Source of the DNA: JAGWBJ01 sp964291465
GTDB lineage: Bacteria > Chloroflexota > Dehalococcoidia > Lucifugimonadales > JAGWBF01
DNA: 64,000 nucleotides
Assembly (NCBI GenBank): GCA_964291465.2
Contig: OZ219927.1
Span: forward strand, 8,343 to 72,342
Direction of reading: 5' to 3'
The notes below the pieces were generated by a model that did no database searches, was not told the DNA's origin, and saw only the letters and a program-made list of their open reading frames with translations. Positions 50,537 to 59,068 of this stretch are shown piece by piece. The position numbers and the translations under genes were made by a program. The number at the start of each line of letters is the position of its first letter. The stretch's first letter is position 1.

Positions 50537-52558
50537 ATGGTAACCATCACGGGCTCCATATCGGAAGCTCTTCGCCGGCCCACCAGCTACGAAGGCGTGT
50601 GGAGCTGGATAACCACCGTCGACCACAAGCGCATCGGCATACTCTACGGCGTCACGGCCTTCATCTTCTTCCTGCTGGCCGGCGTCGAAGCCCTTATGAT
50701 GCGGATCCAGCTCTCGGGAAGCGAGCTGGAGGTCGTCAGCCCCGAGGTCTTCAGCCAACTCTTCACCATGCACGGGCTGAGCATGATATTCCTGGCGATA
50801 ATGCCCCTGAGCGCCGCCTTCTTCAACTACATGATCCCGTTGATGATAGGGGCGCGGGACGTGGCCTTTCCCCGCCTCAACGCCCTGAGCTACTGGATAT
50901 TCCTGGGCGGAGGCATCCTTCTCAACAGCGGCTGGTTCCTTGGCGGCTCTCCCAACGTCGGTTGGTTCGCCTACTCCAACCTGACGGACGACGTCTTCAA
51001 TCCCGGACGGGGCGTGGACTTCTACACCGTCGGGCTCTTGGTGCTGGGCACGGCCACCATGGCGGCCGGGTTCAACTTCCTGGTAACCATCATCAACATG
51101 CGGGCGCCCGGCATGACCCTTATGCGCATGCCCGTCTTCGTCTGGATGACGCTGATCACCTCTTTCCTCATCATCTTGGCCTTCCCGGTTATCACCGTGG
51201 CCCTCATCGAGCTCATGTTCGACAGGACCTTCGGCACCAACTTCTTCGTCCCCCTCGCCGGCGGGGACCCGGTCCTGTGGCAGCACCTCTTCTGGGTCTT
51301 CGGCCACCCCGAGGTGTACATCCTGATACTGCCGGCCATGGGCATCGTCTCGGAGATTCTGCCGACCTTTGCCCGAAAGCCCCTCTTCGGGTACCCGGTG
51401 GTGGTCCTGTCGGGGGTGATAATCGGGTTCCTGGGCTGGGGGGTCTGGAGCCATCACATGTTCACTGTCGGGCTGGGGCCCATAGCCAACGCGGCGTTCG
51501 CGGTGAGCACCATGGCCATCGCTATACCCACAGGCGTGAAGATATTCAACTGGATCGCTACCCTGTGGCAGGGCTCCGTGCATCTGTCGTCGTCCCTCCT
51601 CTTCGCCGTGGGATTCATCGCCATGTTTATCATCGGCGGCCTCAGTGGCGTCATGCACGCCTCGCCGCCCTCGGATGCCCAGCAGCAGGACACCTACTTC
51701 ATCGTGGCGCACTTCCACTACGTCCTCTTCGGGGGCAGCATATTCGCCCTGTTCGCGGGCGCCTACTACTGGTGGCCCAAGATGACGGGCCGGATACTGG
51801 ACGAGGGGCTTGGAAAGCTGCATTTCTGGCTGACCTTCATAGGCTTCAACATAACCTTCTTCCCCATGCACTTCCTGGGAATGGACGGCATGCCCCGGCG
51901 CATCTGGACCTACGACTCGGACATGGGCTGGGACCTGTGGAACGGAGTGGCCTCGGCCGGCTCCTTCATCATCGCCATATCGGTGCTGGTGTTCATACAC
52001 AACGTGTTCCGCACCCGCCGGAAGGGCGAGATATCGGGCAACGACCCCTGGGACGGCCGGACGCTGGAGTGGTCCATATCGTCTCCGCCTCCCCATTACA
52101 ACTTCGAGGAGATCCCCGTGGTCCACAGCAGGGACCCCTACTGGGAGGAGAAGTGGCCCAACGGGAACGGCGAGCATGGCGGTCCGGTGCCGGTAGCCGG
52201 GGGCTCCAACGGTCATGAGGGCGGGCACGGCCCCGGGGAGGAGCGCCTGCAGCAGCAGGCCGTCATCGACGCCCAGGCGCGCCGGATTGCCGAGCTCGAG
52301 GCCGTGCTGGCCTCTGGTAGCACCGCAATCGCTGAACGCGCGGCACACGAGGCCCCGGACCACGGCGGCATACACATGCCGGGACTCTCCTACTATCCCT
52401 TCGTCGTCGCCATGGGCCTCACCATAGCCGGGTACGGTATGATCTTCCACGAGACGCTGACCTGGGCCATGGCGGCCGTGGGCGGAGCCATCGGCATAGT
52501 CGGCATCTATGCCTGGTCCTTCGAGCCCGCCTCCGAGGAACCCGAGGGAGGACACTGA
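50537..52558 (+). CDS. coxA: Cytochrome c oxidase subunit I
   Basis: Catalytic heme-copper subunit, 673 residues. Heme and CuB histidines are seen in TMHGLSM, WVFGHPEVYIL, WSHHMFTVG and HFHYVLFGG. The HPEVY tyrosine for the His-Tyr crosslink is present. Twelve core membrane segments end near 490. The rest is unusual: a soluble linker (about 545-610, Gly/His-rich then coiled-coil-like QQQAVIDAQARRIAELEAVL) and two more membrane segments near 620-660. Such extensions occur in some caa3-type enzymes. ATG start after GGAGGTG. Confidence 0.96.
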   Translation: MVTITGSISEALRRPTSYEGVWSWITTVDHKRIGILYGVTAFIFFLLAGVEALMMRIQLSGSELEVVSPEVFSQLFTMHGLSMIFLAIMPLSAAFFNYMIPLMIGARDVAFPRLNALSYWIFLGGGILLNSGWFLGGSPNVGWFAYSNLTDDVFNPGRGVDFYTVGLLVLGTATMAAGFNFLVTIINMRAPGMTLMRMPVFVWMTLITSFLIILAFPVITVALIELMFDRTFGTNFFVPLAGGDPVLWQHLFWVFGHPEVYILILPAMGIVSEILPTFARKPLFGYPVVVLSGVIIGFLGWGVWSHHMFTVGLGPIANAAFAVSTMAIAIPTGVKIFNWIATLWQGSVHLSSSLLFAVGFIAMFIIGGLSGVMHASPPSDAQQQDTYFIVAHFHYVLFGGSIFALFAGAYYWWPKMTGRILDEGLGKLHFWLTFIGFNITFFPMHFLGMDGMPRRIWTYDSDMGWDLWNGVASAGSFIIAISVLVFIHNVFRTRRKGEISGNDPWDGRTLEWSISSPPPHYNFEEIPVVHSRDPYWEEKWPNGNGEHGGPVPVAGGSNGHEGGHGPGEERLQQQAVIDAQARRIAELEAVLASGSTAIAERAAHEAPDHGGIHMPGLSYYPFVVAMGLTIAGYGMIFHETLTWAMAAVGGAIGIVGIYAWSFEPASEEPEGGH

Positions 52559-52583
52559 ACCGTGACAGGGAGGAGCGGCTAAA

Positions 52584-53219
52584 TTGCACGAGCAGTCGCC
52601 TTCGGTGGGTCACCACGTGGTGGTGGAGGACACGACTACTGGGCTCAACCATCGCAAGATGCTCATGTGGCTGTTCCTGGGCTCTGACTGCCTCTTCTTT
52701 GGCGCCCTCTTATCCACCTACCTGATCTACCGTGGCCAGAGCCTGGTTGGCCCCTTCCCCGAGGACGTGTTCGACATCCCGACGACCTCGGTAAGCACCT
52801 TCGCCCTGCTGATGAGCAGCATGTCCATGGTGCTGGCCTATTCGGCCCTCAACCGGGGCAACATCAGGGGGTTCCGTGTCTGGATACTGTCCACCTGCCT
52901 GCTGGGAGCCGCCTTCCTCGGCTTTCAGGTGTTCGAGTTCTACGAGTTCTCCCAGCATGGACTGAGCCCGCGCACCAACCTGTTCGGCACCACCTTCTTC
53001 ACGCTGACCGGGTTCCACGGGGCCCACGTCACCGTCGGCGTGATATGGCTCCTGTCCATATTCGGCTACTCCCTGTTCGGCGGAAAGAAGGCGGACCGTG
53101 TCCTCGCCGACCGGGAAGGGCTTAGCGTGGACCTGGCAGCCCTGTACTGGCACTTCGTGGACATCGTCTGGATCGTCATATTCGCCGTGGTCTACCTGAT
53201 AGGGGTGGGAGTCACCTAG
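52584..53219 (+). CDS. coxC: Cytochrome c oxidase subunit III
   Basis: Membrane subunit III, 211 residues, about five segments (the short form without the first two helices). KMLMWLFLGSDCLFFGALLS, QVFEFYEF, FFTLTGFHGAHVTVGVIWL and LYWHFVDIVWIVIF are conserved family blocks. TTG start after GGGAGGAG. It follows coxA by 25 bases. Confidence 0.94.
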   Translation: MHEQSPSVGHHVVVEDTTTGLNHRKMLMWLFLGSDCLFFGALLSTYLIYRGQSLVGPFPEDVFDIPTTSVSTFALLMSSMSMVLAYSALNRGNIRGFRVWILSTCLLGAAFLGFQVFEFYEFSQHGLSPRTNLFGTTFFTLTGFHGAHVTVGVIWLLSIFGYSLFGGKKADRVLADREGLSVDLAALYWHFVDIVWIVIFAVVYLIGVGVT

Positions 53220-53278
53220 TCGCCGTGCCCTCCTGGTCTGAGAGACCCGGGGACCGTGAATCATGAGAGCGATATCTG

Positions 53279-54073
53279 ATGGCTGAACGTCCAAACCCCC
53301 GCGCCGGGGCGCATCCCACCCCCGGCACCTACATACGCATAGCGACCCTGCTCGCCATCCTGACCGCCCTCGAGGTGGCGGTCTTGTACATCGAAGTGCT
53401 GGAGCCGGCGTTCCTGCCCATCTTCCTGATCCTGTCCGTGGCCAAGTTCGGCCTGGTGGTGCTGTTCTACATGCACCTGAAGTTCGACAGCCGCCTATTC
53501 TCCGGCGTGTTCGTGGGCGGCCTGCTGCTGGCCGTATCGGTGGCCATCGTGCTGATGGCCCTCTTCCAGGTCCTGTCAACCACGGCCGATAGGCCCGAGG
53601 GTACACCGGCGGGCCCTCCTGACCACGGAGAGCCCACGGTGGCGCCGGTCCAGACGCCGACGCCGACTCCTCAGGCTACCGCACCGCCCAACGGCGCCCC
53701 GGCGACCACACCGGCAGTGCCCGCAACCTCCGATCCTGCACCCTCCGGGGACGGTCTGGCCCTGTTCATGACCGTTCCGGACAACGTGGCGCCCCAGGCG
53801 CTGTGGTGCAACACCTGCCACCGGATAGAGGGGATCTCGGACGGCCTCGTCGGCCCGGACTTGACCAATATAGGCACCGATGCGGCCACAAGGAAACCGG
53901 GCATGTCGGCGGCCGAGTACCTGGCGGAGTCCATCACGGACCCCGAGGGCTTCATGTGCCCCCAGGAGGTGCCGCGCTGTGGGACTCCGGGACTCATGAC
54001 CCACGCCATCACCGAGAACCTCACGGGTGAGCAGGTGGATGCCCTGGTGGAGTTCCTGTTACAGCAGAAGTGA
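53279..54073 (+). CDS. Fusion of cytochrome c oxidase subunit IV with a C-terminal cytochrome c
   Basis: The 264 residues join two parts. Residues about 15-100 are a subunit IV domain (COX4_pro/CtaF type) with three membrane segments and KFGLVVLFYMHLKFDS. A Pro/Thr/Ala linker (about 104-155) leads to a c-type cytochrome with heme motif C177-NTC-H181 and candidate axial methionines in FMCPQEV and GLMTHA, followed by LTGEQVDALVEFLL. It would tether an extra heme on the outer face of the oxidase. Subunit IV is normally short and without heme. The gene stands where coxD is expected. Confidence 0.85.
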   Translation: MAERPNPRAGAHPTPGTYIRIATLLAILTALEVAVLYIEVLEPAFLPIFLILSVAKFGLVVLFYMHLKFDSRLFSGVFVGGLLLAVSVAIVLMALFQVLSTTADRPEGTPAGPPDHGEPTVAPVQTPTPTPQATAPPNGAPATTPAVPATSDPAPSGDGLALFMTVPDNVAPQALWCNTCHRIEGISDGLVGPDLTNIGTDAATRKPGMSAAEYLAESITDPEGFMCPQEVPRCGTPGLMTHAITENLTGEQVDALVEFLLQQK

Positions 54074-54166
54074 CCGGCTCCGCCAACGGCTGTCATCCCC
54101 GTGGGAGCGCCGTCATATGCGGCCACGGCTTTCGGTGCGTCTAACGTGAGATACCAGGAGTAAGGA

Positions 54167-55018
54167 TTGCCGGAGCAGGTCGTGGACTTCTCCTGGACAG
54201 CGTGGCACGGCCATCCCAGCGTGGTGGCGGGGTTGGTGGTGCTGACTGGGGGGTACCTGCTGGCCGTGGGGCCCCTCAGACAACGCTACGGCTTGGCGGC
54301 CCAGGTGCCGGCGGGCCAGGCCTCCATCTTTCTGTGCGGAGTGCTGGTCATCTTCGTGGCGCTGCTCTCGCCACTCCACGAGCTGGGGGACCGGTACCTG
54401 TTCAGCGCCCACATGGTCCAGCACCTGCTTCTGACCCTGGCGGCGCCCCCGCTTCTCATAGTAGGGACCCCTTCCTGGATGTTGCGACCCCTGGTGAGCG
54501 TGCCCCAGGTATTCCGGGTGGCACGCATCGCCACGCTCCCGGTGGTGGCCTTCGTGGTGTTCAACGCGGTGTTCGTGCTGTGGCACATTCCCGCCCTGTA
54601 CGACCTTGCGTTGAGGGAGAGGGGCGTCCACATCCTGGAGCACGTGATGTTCCTGGTGGCTGCGCTGCTGATGTGGTGGCCCTTGCTTGGCCGCCTCCCC
54701 GAGCTGCCCCGCCCTTCCTACTTGGTGCAGATGCTGTACCTGTTCGTGCACCCGACCGTTCCCGCAATCCTGGGAGCGATCATCACCTTCTCCGACGGCG
54801 TGCTCTACGAATGGTACGCGGCCGCCCCCCGGATATGGGGCGTCTCAGCCCACACCGACCAGCAGATCGGTGGTATCATAATGTGGATTCCCGGCGGGCT
54901 TGCCTACCTGTTCTCCCTGATGGTGGTGTTCCTGGTCTGGGCCGGGCAGGAGGAGTCCGCGGTGGGGCGGCCCCACGGCCAGCCCTACGAGCCGAAGGCA
55001 TACAGGGGGTCGGGATAG
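54167..55018 (+). CDS. ctaG: Cytochrome c oxidase assembly factor CtaG (caa3 type)
   Basis: Membrane copper-insertion factor of the caa3_CtaG family, 283 residues with about seven segments. AHMVQHLLLTLAAPPLL, the repeated histidines in LWHIPALYDLAL and HILEHVMFLVAALLMWWPL, and HTDQQIGGIIMWIPGGL are family motifs. It is distinct from the Cox11-type CtaG of proteobacteria. Start TTG. Sco follows after a small membrane gene. Confidence 0.92.
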   Translation: MPEQVVDFSWTAWHGHPSVVAGLVVLTGGYLLAVGPLRQRYGLAAQVPAGQASIFLCGVLVIFVALLSPLHELGDRYLFSAHMVQHLLLTLAAPPLLIVGTPSWMLRPLVSVPQVFRVARIATLPVVAFVVFNAVFVLWHIPALYDLALRERGVHILEHVMFLVAALLMWWPLLGRLPELPRPSYLVQMLYLFVHPTVPAILGAIITFSDGVLYEWYAAAPRIWGVSAHTDQQIGGIIMWIPGGLAYLFSLMVVFLVWAGQEESAVGRPHGQPYEPKAYRGSG

Positions 55019-55080
55019 GCCGCCTTGGATACGATGTGCACGACATGCCGGCCGGCGTGGTCTCCTAGAGAGGTGTAATC

Positions 55081-55284
55081 ATGAGCGCGTTCCGAATGTC
55101 CATGCTCCTGCCCATCCTGGCCATCCTGTTCGTGGTGGTGTGGGGAGGCGGGCTTGGCGTGATATTCATAGTCCTCAACGAGACCGGCGCGAGGGAGTTC
55201 GGGGCCATCGGCATCGGGCTTGGGCTCGTGGTGTTCGTCCCTCTGATCGCCGGGGTCCTCGCCAGGCAGAAGACGGGACTCTAG
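55081..55284 (+). CDS. Small two-segment membrane protein in the oxidase cluster
   Basis: 67 residues with two hydrophobic segments (about 6-30 and 41-60) joined by NETGAREFGA. I know no family for it. Position between ctaG and sco, with an ATG 5 bases after GAGAGGTG, makes it a real gene and suggests a small accessory subunit or assembly factor of the oxidase. Confidence 0.72.
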   Translation: MSAFRMSMLLPILAILFVVVWGGGLGVIFIVLNETGAREFGAIGIGLGLVVFVPLIAGVLARQKTGL

Positions 55285-55328
55285 CCGCCCCTCGAAGGGT
55301 GCACCCTCTTCCTCGACTCCACCCGGAT

Positions 55329-55964
55329 ATGAGACTGGCTGCATGGGCGGTTGGCTTCCTTACCCTGGCCGCAGCGGTCACGGGCTGCGCCAGTGACGAG
55401 GCCTTCGAAGGGACGGTCCTGGACCCTCCTGACGACGCCCCAGCCATCAGCCTCTCCGACCAGTTCGGCGAAACGGTATCCCTTTCCGACTTCGCGGGCA
55501 AGGTCGTTCTCCTCACCTTCCTCTACACGGCCTGCCCGGACGTATGCCCCATCGTGACCGAGACGCTGCGGCGCACCCACCAGCTCCTGGGAGAAGACGC
55601 CGCCAGGGTGCAGATAGTGGCCGTCAGCGTGGACCCCGGGAGGGACTCGGTGGAGGAGGCGTACGGCTACTCCGAGGACCGGGAGATGCTGGACAAGTGG
55701 CGCTTTCTCGTGGGCACCGAGGAGGAGCTGGAGCCGGTATGGGGCTCCTACTGGCTGGACCCGGTGATGTCCGGCGGCGGGGCCGGAAATGGGCACGCGG
55801 GCTCCGCCGCGGGGGAGACGCCCGTGCCTGCGGGGGAGTACCTGATAAACCACGGCGCGCCGGTGTTCGTCATCGATACCCAGGGCAAGCGACGTATCCT
55901 GTTCACCAACCTGTCGCTGGAGCCAAGGCCCCTGGTCCACGACGTCCGGTTGCTTCTGCGGTAG
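55329..55964 (+). CDS. SCO1/SenC family copper chaperone
   Basis: Thioredoxin-fold copper donor for the CuA centre, 211 residues. Lipoprotein signal with C20 (AVTGC). Copper cysteines C69 and C73 (CPDVCP), and the distal histidine in INHGAPVFVID. VSVDPGRDSVEEAY is the conserved Sco block. An insert rich in Gly/Ala/Pro (about 148-172) breaks the loop before the histidine. The frame is open upstream, but the ATG chosen gives the lipoprotein signal. It ends the cluster and converges with rplT, 12 bases away. Confidence 0.93.
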   Translation: MRLAAWAVGFLTLAAAVTGCASDEAFEGTVLDPPDDAPAISLSDQFGETVSLSDFAGKVVLLTFLYTACPDVCPIVTETLRRTHQLLGEDAARVQIVAVSVDPGRDSVEEAYGYSEDREMLDKWRFLVGTEEELEPVWGSYWLDPVMSGGGAGNGHAGSAAGETPVPAGEYLINHGAPVFVIDTQGKRRILFTNLSLEPRPLVHDVRLLLR

Positions 55965-55976
55965 CGCGGGTCCGGT

Positions 55977-56336
55977 CTATTGGGACAGGTGCTCTCGGGC
56001 GACCGCCACCAGGCTCTCGAAGCCCGACGGGTCCCTGACGGCCATGTCGGCCAGGACCTTCCTGTCGATCTCGACGTCGGCGCTCTTCAGGCCGTGGACA
56101 AGCTGGCTGTAGGTCATCCCCTGTTGTCTCGCCGCGGCCCCGATCCGTATGATCCACAGCCTCCGAAAGTCGCCCTTGCGCTCCCGCCGGTGGCGGTAGG
56201 CGTGGCTCCACGCGTGGATCAGGGCCTCCTTGGCCCACTTGTAGTTGCGGTGGGACGCCCCGTGGAAGCCACGGGCCGCCGAGAGGACCTTCTTGTGTCT
56301 GCGGCGCTTGGTCACGCCGCGCTTGACCCTGGTCAA
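55977..56336 (-). CDS. rplT: 50S ribosomal protein L20
   Basis: Binds 23S rRNA early in 50S assembly; in some bacteria also represses the infC-rpmI-rplT operon. The 119 residues match fully (RVKRGVTKRRRHKKVL, HRNYKWAKEALIHAW, RRLWIIRIGAAARQQGMTYSQ). TTG start eight bases after CGGAG. Gene order infC-rpmI-rplT is kept. Confidence 0.97.
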   Translation of the reverse strand: MTRVKRGVTKRRRHKKVLSAARGFHGASHRNYKWAKEALIHAWSHAYRHRRERKGDFRRLWIIRIGAAARQQGMTYSQLVHGLKSADVEIDRKVLADMAVRDPSGFESLVAVAREHLSQ

Positions 56337-56382
56337 AGCAGTACTCCGGAAGTGGAATTGGACGTGAACCGGAAGTCCCGGC

Positions 56383-56583
56383 CTACAGGTCGTGAGGAAT
56401 GAGGCGCGAGATGCGGGGCAGATCGGCCTCGTGTACGGCCATCTTGGACGCGAACTGCCTTCGGACCTTCTTGGGTTTCTTGCGCCGGAGGTGGCTGCTC
56501 ATGCGCTTTCGGCGCAGCACCTTCCCCGACCCCGTTACGTGAAAGCGGGCCTTAGCCCCCTTATGCGTCTTGAGCTTGGGCAT
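56383..56583 (-). CDS. rpmI: 50S ribosomal protein L35
   Basis: Basic protein of 66 residues, MPKLKTHKGAKARFHVTGSG being the standard L35 start. Its ATG lies inside the end of infC, with a 23-base overlap, so its translation depends on infC. Confidence 0.97.
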   Translation of the reverse strand: MPKLKTHKGAKARFHVTGSGKVLRRKRMSSHLRRKKPKKVRRQFASKMAVHEADLPRISRLIPHDL

Positions 56584-57124
56584 TCGCGACCGGTTCCGCC
56601 TTTCTGACTACCTTCTTGGCCGTGGGCGCGAGCATCATGGAGACGGAGCGGCCTTCCATGCCGGGAGGGCCTTCCAGCCTCGCCTCCTCCTGTACCAGCT
56701 CGGCCACCCGCTTGAGCAGGGACATCCCCCGCTCAGGGTGTGTGACCTCGCGGCCACGAAAGACGACGGCCACCTTGACCTTGGCGCCGTCGCTGATTAG
56801 CTCCTTCACCTTCCGGACCTTGGATGAGAAGTCGTGCTCCCCTATCTTGGGCCGGAACCGCACCTCTCTACGACCCGTGCTCCGCTGGGCCTTCTTGGCC
56901 TCCCGCTCCTTCTTCGACGAAAGGTATCGGAGCTTCCCGTAGTCGAGGATACGGCATACGGGCGGCCGGGCGCTGGGGGCGACTTCAACCAAATCCAGCC
57001 CTCGCTCTCTGGCCATTTCCAGCGCCTTGCCTGTGGGCATGGTGCCGACTTGCTCTCCCGACTCGCCGACGACCAACACCTCGGGAACACGGATTCGCTC
57101 ATTTACTCTGTAATCTTTAGCTAT
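56561..57124 (-). CDS. infC: Translation initiation factor IF-3 (probable ATA start)
   Basis: IF-3 checks start codons on the 30S subunit. Reading upstream of the first GTG, the frame gives AKDYRVNERIRVPEV, the true IF-3 N-terminus, so the first usable codon is ATA with GGAGG eight bases before it; a TAG two codons higher closes the frame. This gives 187 residues. Later blocks are PVCRILDYGKLRY and HDFSSKVRKVKELISDGAKVKV. Non-standard starts (AUU in E. coli) are known for infC and allow IF-3 to limit its own synthesis. An extra tail of about 15 residues ends in NAQAQDA. Confidence 0.93.
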   Translation of the reverse strand: MAKDYRVNERIRVPEVLVVGESGEQVGTMPTGKALEMARERGLDLVEVAPSARPPVCRILDYGKLRYLSSKKEREAKKAQRSTGRREVRFRPKIGEHDFSSKVRKVKELISDGAKVKVAVVFRGREVTHPERGMSLLKRVAELVQEEARLEGPPGMEGRSVSMMLAPTAKKVVRKAEPVANAQAQDA

Positions 57125-57174
57125 ACCCTATGCCTCCAGCCGACTTTCGAAAGCGACACTACGACCCCTCCCAG

Positions 57175-57203
57175 AATATATCACAGGGGGATTGTCAAGT
57201 CAA
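57175..57203 (-). promoter_or_regulatory. Promoter of infC-rpmI-rplT
   Basis: On the minus strand TTGACT, 17 bases, TATATT with TGA extension, giving a leader of about 45 bases. The stretch CCCTGTGATATA matches that before thrS. Confidence 0.6.
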
Positions 57204-57208
57204 TCTAG

Positions 57209-57233
57209 ATGACCGGGCTGAAAGCCCGGTCAT
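57209..57233 (-). terminator. Hairpin at the end of thrS
   Basis: ATGACCGGGCT-GAA-AGCCCGGTCAT: perfect 11-bp stem, 3-base loop, overlapping the thrS stop codon. There is no U-run after it, so it may be a weak terminator or an mRNA-end stabiliser. The infC promoter starts right behind. Confidence 0.6.
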
Positions 57234-58990
57234 TCCCCAGACCCGAGCTGCTCCTGGAGCATGTCCACCAGGTCGTCGATGGACATGGCTCCCAGGTTCT
57301 CCTCGCTCCTGAGGCGCACCGAGACCGTGCCGTTCTCCGCCTCGCGGTCCCCGACCACCAGCATGAAGGGCACCTTCTGCAACTGGGCCGTGCGTATCTT
57401 CTGGTTCATGCGCTCGCCCCTGGAGTCGATCTCGACGCGGAACCCCTTGCTCGTCAGCGTGTCCCGTACGGCGCAGGCGTATTCGATGTGCCTGTCGGCG
57501 ATGGGTATGACAGTCCCCTGCACAGGGGCCAGCCACAGGGGGAAGGCGCCGCCGTAGTGCTCCAGGAGGATTCCCAGGAACCGCTCCAGGGAGCCCATGA
57601 TGGCCCTGTGGACCATGTACGGCCTGTGGTGGGCGCCGTCCGACCCCTGGAACGTCAGGTCGAACCGCTCGGGCAGGTTGAAGTCGAACTGCACGGTAAC
57701 GCACTGCCACTCCCGGCCCAGGGCGTCCTTGATCTTGATATCGATCTTGGGCCCGTAGAAGGCGCCGCCACCTTCGTCCACCTGGTAGGACAGCTCGCGG
57801 GACGCCAGGGCCCGGGCCAGGGACTGGGTGGCGTGCTCCCAGGACTCGACCTCGCCAACGAACTTCTCAGGCCTGGTGGAGAGGTATATCTGGTACTCGG
57901 TGAAGCCGAACTTGTCCAGCAGCTCGAAGGTGAGGTCCAGGACTCCCAGGACTTCCTCCTCCACCTGGTCGGGACGGCAGAAGATGTGGGCGTCGTCCTG
58001 GGTGAAGCCGCGGACCCGCATCAGGCCGTGGAGCACACCGCTGCGCTCGTAGCGGTAAACGGTGCCCAGCTCCCCGTAGCGCAGGGGCAGCTCCCGGTAG
58101 CTGCGCAACGACGACCTGTAGACCATGATGTGGAAGGGGCAGTTCATGGGCTTCATATAGTAGAGCTGCTCGTCCACGTCGATGGGCGAGTACATGCTCT
58201 CGGTGTAGAAGTCCAGGTGCCCGCTGGTCTGCCAGAGCCGGGAGCGGCCTATGTGGGGGGAGTAGATGATGTCGTAGCCCCTACGGTAGTGCAGCTCGTG
58301 CCAGTAGTCCTGCATGATGGTGCGGACGCGGCCGCCCTTGGGGTGCCAGATGACCAGCCCCGGGCCCACCTCTTCGTGGACGCTGAACAGGTCGAGCTGT
58401 CTGCCCAGCCTCCGGTGGTCCCGCTTCTCGGCCTCTTCCAGGACCCTCAGGTGCTCTTCCAGGGCGGCGCTGGTCTCGAAAGACGTGCCGTAGATGCGTT
58501 GGAGCATGGGGCGGCGCTCGTCTCCCCGCCAGTAGGCCCCCGCAACGTTGAGCAGCTTGAACGCCGGGATGTCGCCGGTGGATGGTACGTGGGGACCGAG
58601 GCACAGGTCCTCGAACTCGCCGTGCCGGTACACGGTTATGGGCTCGTCGCTGGGTATCTCGTCTATCAGCTCCAGCTTGAATGGCTGGCCGGCGAACCGC
58701 CGTCTTGCCTCCTCGCGGCTCACCTCCTCCAGCTCGAAGGGAAAGCCCCGGGCGATGGTCTCGCTCATGATGGCCTCGATGCGCTCCAGGTCGCCGGGGG
58801 TGAATGGTCTGGACACCTCGAAGTCGTAGTAGAAACCGTCCTCGGTGGGGGGCCCGATGCCTATCTTGGCCTCGGGGAATATCTGGAGGACGGCATCGGC
58901 CATCACGTGGGCCGTGGAGTGCCGCATGTGCTCACGGTACGTTAGGAGACCGTCCACGGTCTCGCTCTCGGTGGGGTGTTTGGATGCCAT
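57230..58990 (-). CDS. thrS: Threonyl-tRNA synthetase, form without TGS domain
   Basis: Class II synthetase for tRNA-Thr, 586 residues. It lacks the N-terminal TGS domain and starts almost directly with the editing domain (HSTAHVMA near 24, later YRHGEFEDLCLGPHVP). The catalytic core has motif 2 and zinc ligands in YMKPMNCPFHIMVY and RVRGFTQDDAHIFC, and motif 3 in MVHRAIMGSLERFLGILLEHYGG (ends ERFLGILLEH). The anticodon domain is WLAPVQGTVIPI onward. ThrRS without TGS is known in several lineages. ATG start with weak ribosome site. infC follows, the usual order. Confidence 0.96.
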   Translation of the reverse strand: MASKHPTESETVDGLLTYREHMRHSTAHVMADAVLQIFPEAKIGIGPPTEDGFYYDFEVSRPFTPGDLERIEAIMSETIARGFPFELEEVSREEARRRFAGQPFKLELIDEIPSDEPITVYRHGEFEDLCLGPHVPSTGDIPAFKLLNVAGAYWRGDERRPMLQRIYGTSFETSAALEEHLRVLEEAEKRDHRRLGRQLDLFSVHEEVGPGLVIWHPKGGRVRTIMQDYWHELHYRRGYDIIYSPHIGRSRLWQTSGHLDFYTESMYSPIDVDEQLYYMKPMNCPFHIMVYRSSLRSYRELPLRYGELGTVYRYERSGVLHGLMRVRGFTQDDAHIFCRPDQVEEEVLGVLDLTFELLDKFGFTEYQIYLSTRPEKFVGEVESWEHATQSLARALASRELSYQVDEGGGAFYGPKIDIKIKDALGREWQCVTVQFDFNLPERFDLTFQGSDGAHHRPYMVHRAIMGSLERFLGILLEHYGGAFPLWLAPVQGTVIPIADRHIEYACAVRDTLTSKGFRVEIDSRGERMNQKIRTAQLQKVPFMLVVGDREAENGTVSVRLRSEENLGAMSIDDLVDMLQEQLGSGE

Positions 58991-59019
58991 GCCGGTCCCG
59001 CTCTGGATACTATCAAAGT

Positions 59020-59041
59020 CCCGTTGCCGTACGGCAACGGG
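59020..59041. promoter_or_regulatory. 22-bp perfect palindrome in the thrS leader
   Basis: Arms CCCGTTGCCGT and ACGGCAACGGG meet with no spacer, 30 bases before the thrS ATG. It could be a DNA operator or an RNA hairpin affecting thrS. Confidence 0.6.
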
Positions 59042-59051
59042 CGACGCCCGC

Positions 59052-59060
59052 AGTATATCA
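59052..59060 (-). promoter_or_regulatory. Extended -10 promoter of thrS
   Basis: On the minus strand TGA-TATACT within CCCTGTGATATACT; no clear -35. It would start the transcript just before the palindrome. Confidence 0.5.
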
Positions 59061-59068
59061 CAGGGCCC

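Noticed and set aside
57209..57233. Strong intrinsic terminator after thrS
   Set aside because: The stem is perfect but no U-tract follows, so full termination is doubtful; kept as a low-grade terminator.
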